Shown: positions 26,184 through 33,513 of the stretch, piece by piece
How positions within the stretch are numbered: the first letter of the stretch is position 1
How the letters are laid out: the number at the start of each line of letters is the position of its first letter
From: Microcoleus sp. CSU_2_2
GTDB taxonomy: Bacteria; Cyanobacteriota; Cyanobacteriia; Cyanobacteriales; Microcoleaceae
Length of the DNA stretch: 41,805 nt
Assembly: GCA_012035135.1 (NCBI GenBank)
Contig: JAAUPI010000016.1
Location: 1-41,805 of the forward strand
Direction: 5' to 3'
The notes under the pieces: generated by a model
Databases searched by the model: none
The model's input: only the letters and a program-made list of their open reading frames with translations
What the model was told of the DNA's origin: nothing
Made by a program: the position numbers and the translations under genes

Positions 26184-27686
26184 CTATAAATCTCGTCGTG
26201 ACAGTAGAAACCACACCCCACCCAAACCCAAAACACCGCACAAAACCCCACCTTCCCATCCAAAAACAGTCCCTCCCGGTAAATGTCCTGGTAACGCCTT
26301 AGAAGTAAAATTCAGGTCGGAATAATACACCCACTCATTGTTAACCCGCCAGCCCACCCGATCGCCAAACTTCTCCCAAATGCTAACATCATAAACACCT
26401 GGTTTTCCCCCCAACTTGAGCCACAAACCCTTTTGCACAGAAAAACCGAACCTGCGGTGACTGTGCCGCACCCAAAGTTGGTCGATCGTCTGCAAATCCT
26501 TAATCGGAAACTTCCTAATATCTTCCTCCGTCAAATAACCTCTCGACATTTGCTGCATCACCTCCAACATCTTTGCAGAAGTTTCGCGATCTGCACCCTG
26601 CCAATTTTTAGCAGCCAGCAGCATTTCCAACTGAGAATAATCAATCCCTTTTTCTGACTCTAACGGTACAGAAACTAGCGAATTTTGAGTAACAGGTTGA
26701 GTTGATATAGAGTTATTAATCAGAGTTTTCTGCTGCGACTTTTGTGGCGGCGACACAACCACAGCAGCCGGAGGTTTTAAAGCCTGCAAAACTTCCACAG
26801 CAGACTTATAGCGGTCTTTAACATATTCCTGAATCAACTTATCTAGAACCGCACCTAAATCCGGGCTAATCTTTATTCCTTTCGGCAAAGCTTCTCTCCA
26901 AAGCCAACGACCTTCAAGCGGGTCGTAAAGGTCATCATGAATGTCTCCGTAGATATCCAAATAAGGCATAACAGAAGTCAACAAGCGAATGCAAGTCACC
27001 CCCAAACTGTAAAGATCGCTAGCAGGAACAGCCCTACCGTGCCGCTGTTCTAGAGCCGCATAACCGGGAGTTCCTAACTTAGTTCCCGCTTTGCTTGGAG
27101 CCTCAGCTACCACCTGTTTGGAAACCCCAAAATCGATGAGTACCAACTTGCGATCGCGAGCTCTGCGGATCACATTTTCAGGCTTGATATCGCGGTGAAT
27201 TACATTGCGATCGTGAACAAACTTTAGCAAAGGCAACAAATCTAATAGCAGTTCCCTAGTTTTAATTTCGCTATAGCCGCCGTATTTTTCTAATTCATCT
27301 TTTAAATTATTGCCATCAATAAACTCTTGTACCAAATACAATCTACCGTCTTCCTCAAAATAAGAAATCAACTGAGGAATTTGCGGGTGTTTCAGTTCGT
27401 AAAGTCGCCTAGCCTCTTGTTCAAACAGCCGCACATACTTTTTAAAATGACCGGGTTTCCGCTGAAACTCCTGCGGTGGCGACAACTGTTTGATAACGCA
27501 CAATTCCTCAAATTTTCCGTGATTTACAGCTCTAAAAGTTCTGCCAAATCCCCCGTCGCGCAGCGGTTCAGTTGCGGCATAAAGGTCTTTCAATAGCAAT
27601 TTTGAACCGCAGTTGAGACAATACTTTGTGCCTGGTGGGTTCTGACGCTTGTCTCTTTGGCAATCGAGATTAAGGCAGTATGTCAT
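26184..27686 (-). CDS. Membrane-anchored Ser/Thr protein kinase fused to a GUN4 domain
   Basis: The 500-residue domain order: N-terminal zinc ribbon (Cys4, Cys9, Cys23, Cys26), Hanks-type kinase domain (about 35-305), a Gln/Ser-rich linker (306-347), a GUN4 domain (about 348-472) and a C-terminal hydrophobic segment (about 478-496). Kinase residues are intact: GGFGRT glycine loop, Lys66 in VIK, Glu91, His164-Arg165-Asp166 (HRDIKPEN), Asp185-Phe-Gly and TPGYAALEQ. The GUN4 part has IDYSQLEMLLAAKNWQGAD, TIDQLWVRHSHRRFGFSVQ and GDRVGWR. GUN4 proteins bind porphyrins and stimulate magnesium chelatase, so this kinase may sense a tetrapyrrole; that link is inference. Confidence 0.92.
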   Translation of the reverse strand: MTYCLNLDCQRDKRQNPPGTKYCLNCGSKLLLKDLYAATEPLRDGGFGRTFRAVNHGKFEELCVIKQLSPPQEFQRKPGHFKKYVRLFEQEARRLYELKHPQIPQLISYFEEDGRLYLVQEFIDGNNLKDELEKYGGYSEIKTRELLLDLLPLLKFVHDRNVIHRDIKPENVIRRARDRKLVLIDFGVSKQVVAEAPSKAGTKLGTPGYAALEQRHGRAVPASDLYSLGVTCIRLLTSVMPYLDIYGDIHDDLYDPLEGRWLWREALPKGIKISPDLGAVLDKLIQEYVKDRYKSAVEVLQALKPPAAVVVSPPQKSQQKTLINNSISTQPVTQNSLVSVPLESEKGIDYSQLEMLLAAKNWQGADRETSAKMLEVMQQMSRGYLTEEDIRKFPIKDLQTIDQLWVRHSHRRFGFSVQKGLWLKLGGKPGVYDVSIWEKFGDRVGWRVNNEWVYYSDLNFTSKALPGHLPGGTVFGWEGGVLCGVLGLGGVWFLLSRRDL

Positions 27687-28308
27687 ATATTAAAAACAGT
27701 GAACAAAACTATACTTAGGGTGTCATTTTATTCAGGAGAACCGCTCGCGAGCTGGTTTTGGTTGAGGCACAAGCCCTATCCTTAGCACAGCGGCAGCCAC
27801 TAAGCGAGCGGGCGGGGATCTCTCGCCAGACTGCCCCACAGCAAGTATAACTCTCTTGAGGGTTTGACCCCAAACTCGAAGGTCAGTCTAACCTCAAAGT
27901 GCGATCGGTGCAATATATTCGCCTTAGAAGTCAGCCGATTTTAGATTTTAGATACTTCGACTTCGCCAGAGTACAAGTTTTAGATTTTAGATTTGAGATT
28001 TATTTCCACAGATAAATCCGCCCCAGCTACCTCTACAACGTCTAACAGAAACTTAGGATTCTGCCTGAGATATAATTTTACTGTCAGAGAGAAGCTGTCT
28101 AACTCTGGTGTGCCTTCTGTCAAGTCCGGGCGAGCGAAGCTATCCCGAAGGGAATCGCTGTTGATATTTTGCCTTAAAATTTTTCCATCGAACCCAGGCA
28201 AAATCAACAATCCAAAACCCAAATAAACGCACATTAAAATCAAAGACTAGCTAATCGATATCAACCTGATATCAACGGAGTAATCTCAAATCTCAAATCT
28301 CAAATTGC
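27687..28308. other. 622-bp intergenic region with an HTH-like coding relic and heptamers
   Basis: The plus-strand frame 27719-27850 is open without a normal start and reads ELVLVEAQALSLAQRQPLSE then RAGISRQTAPQQV, like the helix-turn-helix of a transposase or regulator. It is likely a remnant. A minus-strand frame at 27980-28243 (87 codons, ending in LRQNPKFLLDVVEVAGADLS) looks partly protein-like. Part of it is a GAAGCTATCCCGAAGGGA repeat and its tail is heptamers, so I do not call it a gene. TAGATTT heptamers lie at about 27942-28003 and AAATCTC heptamers at 28284-28306. Confidence 0.45.
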
Positions 28309-29760
28309 ATGACACCAAAACTTCCGCCTTCTCCAACTCCCAACCACCGCAAAACTTCTTCCAAAATACCCTGGTTTGAGCGGTTAATGGCACTGATTGC
28401 TATAGTAGATTTAGGCATAGTATTATTTGACATAAGTTACGTTCCCTGGCGAGATTTCTACTTCCGTCAACTACCAGTTGTTACCCAAGTATACGATCCA
28501 TTCAAAGGAATTAAACCCCACCGAGACATCCAGAAATATTTAGAAACATTAGAAGAATTAAAAAATCAAGTAGTCCAAACAGGCCTGCCCTCTTCCCAAG
28601 TAGCAGCTAAATTGCAGGAACTAGACAATCTCAGCGCGAAAATGATCGACGAAGATCCTTTTCGAGTAGCATCAAAAAGTGGTAGCTTAGAAAAAATCAA
28701 AGACCGGATACGCGATCGTGCTCCGAATCCGCAAGACTCAGCCAAACAATCATTCAAAACATTTTGGAGCCAAGAATATTTAAACAAAAAAGGCTGGCAA
28801 CAAGAAATTAACTGGTTTGACAACAGAATCAAGCCATTAATTGCCACCAACTATTACCGTGTGATCGGAGAAAACGGGGAATTTCAAGACAATTTTTGGT
28901 TAATTGACCTGCCATTTATTGCCATATTTGCGATCGAATTTCTAGCCCGCACCTACTTCATCAGCCGTCGCCACCGCAGCGTCACCTGGCGGCAAGCGAT
29001 GCTCTGGCGGTGGTACGACATCTTCATGATCCTCCCATTCTGGCGGTTATTGCGAGCATTAACCGTCACAGTTCGCATCCACCAAGCCAAAATGCCCGAT
29101 CTCCAACCCATACGCACCCAAATCAGCCGCGGTTTCGTCGCTAACTTCGCCCAAGAATTAACCGAAGTAGTAGTAATTCAGCTCATCAACCAGATGCAAC
29201 AATCAATTAGCAGCGGCGAACTAGCAAAACAACTATTCCAATCTCAGAAACAGCGATATTTAGACATTAATAATATCAACGAAATAGAAGCGATCGCCTC
29301 TCGTTTGGTTCAAGTCACCGTCTACAACGTCCTCCCTCAACTCCAGCCCGATTTAGAAGCTCTCCTCCGCTACAATATAGAACTCTTTCTCAAACAATCC
29401 CCCCTCTATCAAGGATTCCAGCAAGTACCCGGACTCGGAGATCTACCCGCACAGTTAGCCTCGCAATTAGTGGCAGAACTATCAAAATTAGCCACACTCG
29501 GCCCCCAAAATGCCTACGAAGCCTTCAAAACCGCCAGCGAAGACCCCAAAGGTATTCAACTCTCAAACCAACTAGTCCAACATTTCGGGCAAGCTTTAGG
29601 AAACGAACTTCAACAGCAGCAAACCTGGCAAGAAATACAACTCTTGCTGTGCGATTTCTTAGAAGAATTCAAAATCAATTACATCCAGCGGTTGAGCGAA
29701 GAAGATTTCGAGAAAATTTTAGAACAAGCCAAACAACTGCAACAAATAGCTCCGCGTTAG
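28309..29760 (+). CDS. Cyanobacterial membrane protein with a voltage-sensor-like segment
   Basis: The 483-residue protein has a first membrane helix at about 25-42 (RLMALIAIVDLGIVLFDI), then a charged helical domain (70-195). Two close hydrophobic helices follow (198-216, LPFIAIFAIEFLARTYF; 232-245, WYDIFMILPFWRLL) and an Arg-spaced stretch WRLLRALTVTVRIH. The IEFLAR/YD/ILPF/RLLR pattern resembles S2-S4 of voltage-sensor domains. No pore helix or selectivity filter follows; instead there is a long amphipathic Gln/Leu-rich helical region to the end. It may be a channel-derived sensor or a structural membrane protein. Heptamers stop just before its ATG, and no clear ribosome binding site is seen. 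Confidence 0.7.
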   Translation: MTPKLPPSPTPNHRKTSSKIPWFERLMALIAIVDLGIVLFDISYVPWRDFYFRQLPVVTQVYDPFKGIKPHRDIQKYLETLEELKNQVVQTGLPSSQVAAKLQELDNLSAKMIDEDPFRVASKSGSLEKIKDRIRDRAPNPQDSAKQSFKTFWSQEYLNKKGWQQEINWFDNRIKPLIATNYYRVIGENGEFQDNFWLIDLPFIAIFAIEFLARTYFISRRHRSVTWRQAMLWRWYDIFMILPFWRLLRALTVTVRIHQAKMPDLQPIRTQISRGFVANFAQELTEVVVIQLINQMQQSISSGELAKQLFQSQKQRYLDINNINEIEAIASRLVQVTVYNVLPQLQPDLEALLRYNIELFLKQSPLYQGFQQVPGLGDLPAQLASQLVAELSKLATLGPQNAYEAFKTASEDPKGIQLSNQLVQHFGQALGNELQQQQTWQEIQLLLCDFLEEFKINYIQRLSEEDFEKILEQAKQLQQIAPR

Positions 29761-29769
29761 GTTGAGATT

Positions 29770-30382
29770 TCAATTTGACAAACGCTGCAACACTTTAATT
29801 CTCGAATCCTTTGTAATTCCGGCTAATAGTTTGCCATCAGGACTGACGACGAAACGACTCATTTGCTCTGGCTCTCGATCCAGAACTGCTTCTAGCTCGG
29901 CTGTTTGCAGATTCCACACCGTCAGCCCCTTCGGGGTACTACCAATCATAAAATTACGGCTGAGGGCGATCTGAGGTAAGATCCCAGATGCGAACTATGC
30001 GATCGCCACTACCACTGACAACAGTTTTGCCATCAGGAGCGATCGCCAGAGCATTAATTGCACCTGAATCACTGTGTAGTATTTTTTTCAACTCTCCTGT
30101 TTGCAGTTTCCAGACCTTAATTGTTCTATCTTGACCACCACTGACCAGAGTTTGAGCGTCCGCACTGATAACAATGGCAGAAACTGTAGGATGCCCCTCT
30201 AGGGTGCGAAGGAGTGAAAAATTGCAATAGGGAGACTTGACTGCATCATGGGAACAGTACATCCGTCTGTATTGAACAAAAGGGAAAACTTCCCAAGGAT
30301 CATTTCCGAGAATAATTACAGTGATGCCTGCCAGAATCCATAAGGGTGTGCGTTTCCAGTTCCCGGACTTTAAAATTTTCAT
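29770..30382 (-). pseudogene. WD40-repeat protein gene, disrupted by deletion and frameshift
   Basis: The intact first part (142 residues) has an N-terminal membrane helix (LWILAGITVIILG) and two WD40 repeats: LRTLEGHPTVSAIVISADAQ...TIKVWKL and ALAIAPDGKTVVSGSGDRIVRIWDL. It then stops at 29954. A second frame resumes near 29968 with IALSRNFMIGSTPKGLTVWN, then VVSPDGKLLAGITKDSRIKV, ending at 29770. The TGE..VNA-type residues expected between WDL and IALS are missing, so a deletion of a dozen or so codons with a frame change is the simplest reading. With only three or four blades left, no seven-bladed propeller could form. Confidence 0.7.
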
Positions 30383-30391
30383 CAGAAAATT

Positions 30392-30424
30392 GGGTAGAAA
30401 CCCCGTCCTTTGAGGACGGCTTTA
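30392..30424 (+). mobile_element. Partial IS200/IS605-like left-end hairpin (third copy)
   Basis: GGGTAGAAACCCCGTCC...GGACGGCTTTA matches the left end of copies A and B, including the hairpin CCGTCCTTTGAGGACGG (30403-30419). The shared interior and right end are absent. It lies 10 bases from the start of the WD40 pseudogene. Confidence 0.5.
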
Positions 30425-30573
30425 ATTGAACTTTACTCCCTCTCCCCTTCCGGGTATTGGCGAACTCCGAAGGCGGTTTGTCAGCGGGCGGGCGATCGAG
30501 CTAAACTGAGGAATGAGGAAAACTTCGATCAGAGGAAGCCCTCAAACTTCTCGGAAGAAATTGTTTCACCTAG

Positions 30574-30598
30574 AAGTGGGTCAAGCCCACTTTTTTTT
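30574..30598 (+). terminator. Hairpin with T-run in the rimP leader
   Basis: AAGTGGG pairs with CCCACTT around a TCAAG loop and is followed by eight Ts. It lies about 95 bases upstream of rimP. It may be a terminator from upstream transcription or an attenuator in the rimP-nusA-infB leader; the position favours attenuation slightly but this is inference. Confidence 0.65.
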
Positions 30599-30690
30599 GT
30601 TGCATCGATCGCAGGAAAAGGTCTGAGTACATCATACTTGCGAGTCCAAGACCTGATTTTTCCTTGCTTGTTTTAACTCAAAAATTCCAT

Positions 30691-31158
30691 ATGACTCATC
30701 CCCTAATCCCACAAATCATTGACTTAGCTACCCCCGTTGCGGAAACACTGGGATTGGAAGTAATGGGAGCAGTGTTTCACACCAACCAAAATCCACCCGT
30801 CTTGCGGGTAGATATCCGCAACTCCCAGCAAGACACCAGTTTAGCCGACTGCGAGCGGATGAGCACAGCCCTCGAAGCAGAGTTAGACGCAGCCGACATC
30901 ATACCCGACGCCTACGTACTAGAGATTTCCAGTCCCGGTATTTCCCGATTACTCAGTAGAGATCGAGAATTCATTACCTTTAAAGGTTTCCCCGTGACAG
31001 TCAAAGCTGCCGAACCGGACTCGCGAATCAAAGAGTGGAAAGGACTACTGGTTAGCCGCGATGAAACAGCAGTTTATCTCAATCAAAAAGGGCGACAGAT
31101 TAAAATTCCCCGCCCTCAAATTGCCCAAGTCGAACTAGACGAAGGAAAAGAGGGGTAA
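30691..31158 (+). CDS. rimP: Ribosome maturation factor RimP
   Basis: The 155-residue protein acts in 30S subunit maturation. It shows the two-domain RimP pattern: N-terminal [28 protein letters not shown], the signature [20 protein letters not shown] in the middle, and a C-terminal Sm-like barrel ([36 protein letters not shown]). The ATG at 30691 is preferred over an in-frame TTG at 30664. It heads the cluster rimP-nusA-ylxR-infB, a widely conserved order. Confidence 0.95.
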   Translation: MTHPLIPQIIDLATPVAETLGLEVMGAVFHTNQNPPVLRVDIRNSQQDTSLADCERMSTALEAELDAADIIPDAYVLEISSPGISRLLSRDREFITFKGFPVTVKAAEPDSRIKEWKGLLVSRDETAVYLNQKGRQIKIPRPQIAQVELDEGKEG

Positions 31159-31329
31159 AGGGAAATTTCGAGTTGTAGGGGCGGTGTCCCCGTGCCCGCC
31201 TGTGAGTTTTGAGTGTTGAATTTTTAATTTTGTGACTGCTGGTTAAAGTGAAATAAAAAAATACAACACCCATCCAATCTAATTCAATCCTGCAACTAAT
31301 CCCTCATCACTCATTCTTGTTGCTTCGGC

Positions 31330-31386
31330 AATTACCGATTACCAATTACCGATTACCGATTACCGATTACCGATTACCGATTACCC
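31330..31386. repeat. Heptamer repeat (GATTACC) abutting the nusA ribosome binding site
   Basis: About eight GATTACC units end only four to five bases before the AAGGAG of nusA. The array is in frame with nusA and has no stop, so a TTG start at 31317 would add an artificial LPIT(N/D)YR-type extension. The rest of the rimP-nusA gap shows no gene. Confidence 0.9.
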
Positions 31387-31403
31387 AAAAAGGAGTGTTT
31401 TAT

Positions 31404-32690
31404 ATGTCAATGGTTCCCTTGCCCGGACTAAAAGAAATGGTCGAAGGTATTAGCAAAGAGCGCAATTTACCTAAACACGCCGTCCAAGCTGCCTTGCGAG
31501 AAGCTCTGCTCAAAGGATACGAACGCTACCGTCGCACCCAAAAACTCGACCACTTCAGCGAAGAATACTTCGACAATTTTGATGTAGAACTCGACGCAGA
31601 ACAAGAAGGTTTCCGCGTTTTAGCCAACAAAACTATTGTTGAAGAAGTTAACAATCCCGATCACGAAATATCCCTCTCCGAAGTACAAGAAGTAGCCACC
31701 GAAGCTCAACCGGGTAGCATCGTTCTCGTAGATGTAACACCCAATCAAAAAGAATTTGGTCGCATGGCAGCCATCCAGACCAAACAAGTTCTGGCACAAA
31801 AATTGCGCGATCAACAGCGCAAAATGATTCAAGAAGAGTTCAAAGATTTAGAAGAAACCGTTCTTCAAGCAAGAGTGCTTAGGTTTGAGAGACAGTCAGT
31901 AATTTTAGCGGTGACAAGTAGTTTTGGTCAGCCCGAAGTAGACGCCGAACTCCCGAAGCGCGAACAGTTGCCCAATGACAATTACCGCGCCAACGCTACA
32001 TTTAAGGTGTACCTCAAAAAAGTAGGCGAAGGCTCTACTAGAGGGCCTCAGTTACTAGTCTCCAGAGCCGATGCAGGTTTGGTGGTTTACCTGTTTGCTA
32101 ACGAAGTACCAGAAATAGAAGACGGAGTGGTGAGGATTGTTGCTGTAGCCAGGGAGGCAAATCCGCCCTCCCGGCACGTCGGTCCCCGGACTAAAATAGC
32201 AGTAGATACTCTCGATCGAGACGTAGACCCCGTAGGAGCCTGCATCGGGGCACGGGGATCGCGGATTCAGGTAGTAGTCAACGAATTGCGAGGCGAAAAA
32301 ATCGACGTAATCCGCTGGTCTCCAGACCCAGCAACTTATATTGCCAACGCTCTGAGTCCTGCTAGAGTAGATGAAGTGCGTTTAGTTGCACCAGAAGGAA
32401 GGCGCGCTCACATTTTGGTTGCGGAAGACCAACTCAGTCTCGCGATCGGTAAAGAAGGTCAGAACGTCCGCCTCGCAGCCCGCCTGACAGGTTGGAAAAT
32501 CGATATCAAAGATATTGCCAAGTACGATCGCACCGCCGAAGATAGCAAATTAGCAGCCGAAGCGAGCAGGCTCGAAGAACTAGAAGCAGCCCAAGAGGAA
32601 GAAGCAGCAGACTTCGAGGATGACATGGAAACCGCAGAATTTGAGGAAGAGGAGGCAGAAGCAATGGACGAAACAGCAGCCCCAATCTAA
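31404..32690 (+). CDS. nusA: Transcription elongation/termination factor NusA
   Basis: The 428-residue NusA starts MSMVPLPGLKEMVEGISKER; AAGGAG nine bases upstream supports the ATG at 31404. Domains in order: N-terminal RNA polymerase-binding domain, S1 domain (around LEETVLQARVLRFERQSVIL), KH1 (RTKIAVDTLDRDVDPVGACI, then GARGSRIQVVVNELRGEKID) and KH2 (LSLAIGKEGQNVRLAARLTG). A short Glu/Asp-rich tail replaces the AR repeats of E. coli NusA, as usual in cyanobacteria. It binds RNA polymerase and modulates pausing and antitermination. It is co-oriented with rimP and ylxR/infB. Confidence 0.96.
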   Translation: MSMVPLPGLKEMVEGISKERNLPKHAVQAALREALLKGYERYRRTQKLDHFSEEYFDNFDVELDAEQEGFRVLANKTIVEEVNNPDHEISLSEVQEVATEAQPGSIVLVDVTPNQKEFGRMAAIQTKQVLAQKLRDQQRKMIQEEFKDLEETVLQARVLRFERQSVILAVTSSFGQPEVDAELPKREQLPNDNYRANATFKVYLKKVGEGSTRGPQLLVSRADAGLVVYLFANEVPEIEDGVVRIVAVAREANPPSRHVGPRTKIAVDTLDRDVDPVGACIGARGSRIQVVVNELRGEKIDVIRWSPDPATYIANALSPARVDEVRLVAPEGRRAHILVAEDQLSLAIGKEGQNVRLAARLTGWKIDIKDIAKYDRTAEDSKLAAEASRLEELEAAQEEEAADFEDDMETAEFEEEEAEAMDETAAPI

Positions 32691-32729
32691 AAACCTATGA
32701 CATTGACAAGACTTGCCCCAGGGGGAGAC

Positions 32730-32826
32730 CAGTCAGCAGTCAGCAGTCAGTAGGCAGATGACCAATCTCCCAATCTCCCCCTCTCCCCTCTCCCACTCCC
32801 ACTCTCCCCACTCCCCCTCTCACTCC
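32730..32826. repeat. Heptamer (GTCAGCA) and CTCCC-rich repeats before ylxR
   Basis: Three to four GTCAGCA units (32730-32759) are followed by a pyrimidine-only stretch of CTCCCC/CACTCC units up to the ylxR ATG. No ribosome binding site is visible for ylxR apart from this region. Confidence 0.7.
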
Positions 32827-32827
32827 G

Positions 32828-33133
32828 ATGAAACCAAACTACCGCTGCTGTGCAAGTTGCAGAAAAATAGCTCCAAAAGAAGCTTTTTGGCGAGTAGTCA
32901 GGCTCTACCCTTCTCATCAGGTACAATTAGATCTTGGCATGGGTCGTTCAGCTTACCTTTGTCCGGAAGCAGAATGCCTCAAAGCAGCTCAGAAAAAAAA
33001 TCGACTTGGGCGATCGCTCAAAGCGCCTGTGTCTGACGAACTGTACCAAACACTATGGCAGCGTTTAGGCACATCTGACAGTGCTTCCTACAGGCGAAAA
33101 ACCGACAACAAGAGCTCGGTGTCCTCTGTATAA
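32828..33133 (+). CDS. ylxR: YlxR-family (DUF448) RNA-binding protein
   Basis: The 101-residue protein carries the family features CASCRK near the N-terminus (RCCASCRKIAPKEAFWRVVR), GRSAYLCPEAECLKAAQKKN and RLGRSLKAPV. YlxR proteins are small basic nucleic-acid-binding proteins almost always encoded between nusA and infB, as here. The Cys pairs may bind a metal. The C-terminal 20 residues (Ser/Arg/Lys-rich) look variable. Confidence 0.93.
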   Translation: MKPNYRCCASCRKIAPKEAFWRVVRLYPSHQVQLDLGMGRSAYLCPEAECLKAAQKKNRLGRSLKAPVSDELYQTLWQRLGTSDSASYRRKTDNKSSVSSV

Positions 33134-33513
33134 ACCCTCTGGGCGGCTCTACTAGTAATTACCGGTAGCGCCAGCCAGAAAACCCCAATCCGATCTGCCC
33201 ACCAGTCTGGAAAGATTTGTGTCAGATTAGATAAGGGGAGGGTACTAGCAAAGGTATCCTCAAGATGGAAATGCGAACTCTGAAGCTTGATTGATGGCTT
33301 TTGCCAAAACAGAGACTTCTGAGTTCTAAGTTCCAAAAAAGACTTGAGAATTGTCCGATCGCAGACTTCAGCGAGTTGCATCTTCTAGATAAAACTGCTG
33401 AGCAAGTACCAAAACCCCGATTCCTGACACTGAATCTAAACAGCGCATAATGTCGTCATTAGAACAAAAAATCAAAATGTAAAAACTGGTTGGCACAAAA
33501 GAGGGCAGAGTGG
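33134..33513. other. 380-bp gap between ylxR and infB with no accepted gene
   Basis: Frames on the minus strand here have no ribosome binding site and no protein-like pattern. No terminator is seen, so read-through from ylxR into infB is possible. GAGGG shortly before the infB ATG is a weak ribosome binding site. Confidence 0.4.

Noticed and set aside
27980-28243. 87-codon minus-strand frame
   Set aside because: Partly protein-like, but its centre is a palindromic GAAGCTATCCCGAAGGGA repeat and its end is heptamer sequence; no start signal. Kept only as a note.
33088-33381. 97-codon minus-strand frame between ylxR and infB
   Set aside because: Overlaps the end of ylxR, no ribosome binding site, no recognisable pattern, and sits inside a conserved co-oriented cluster.
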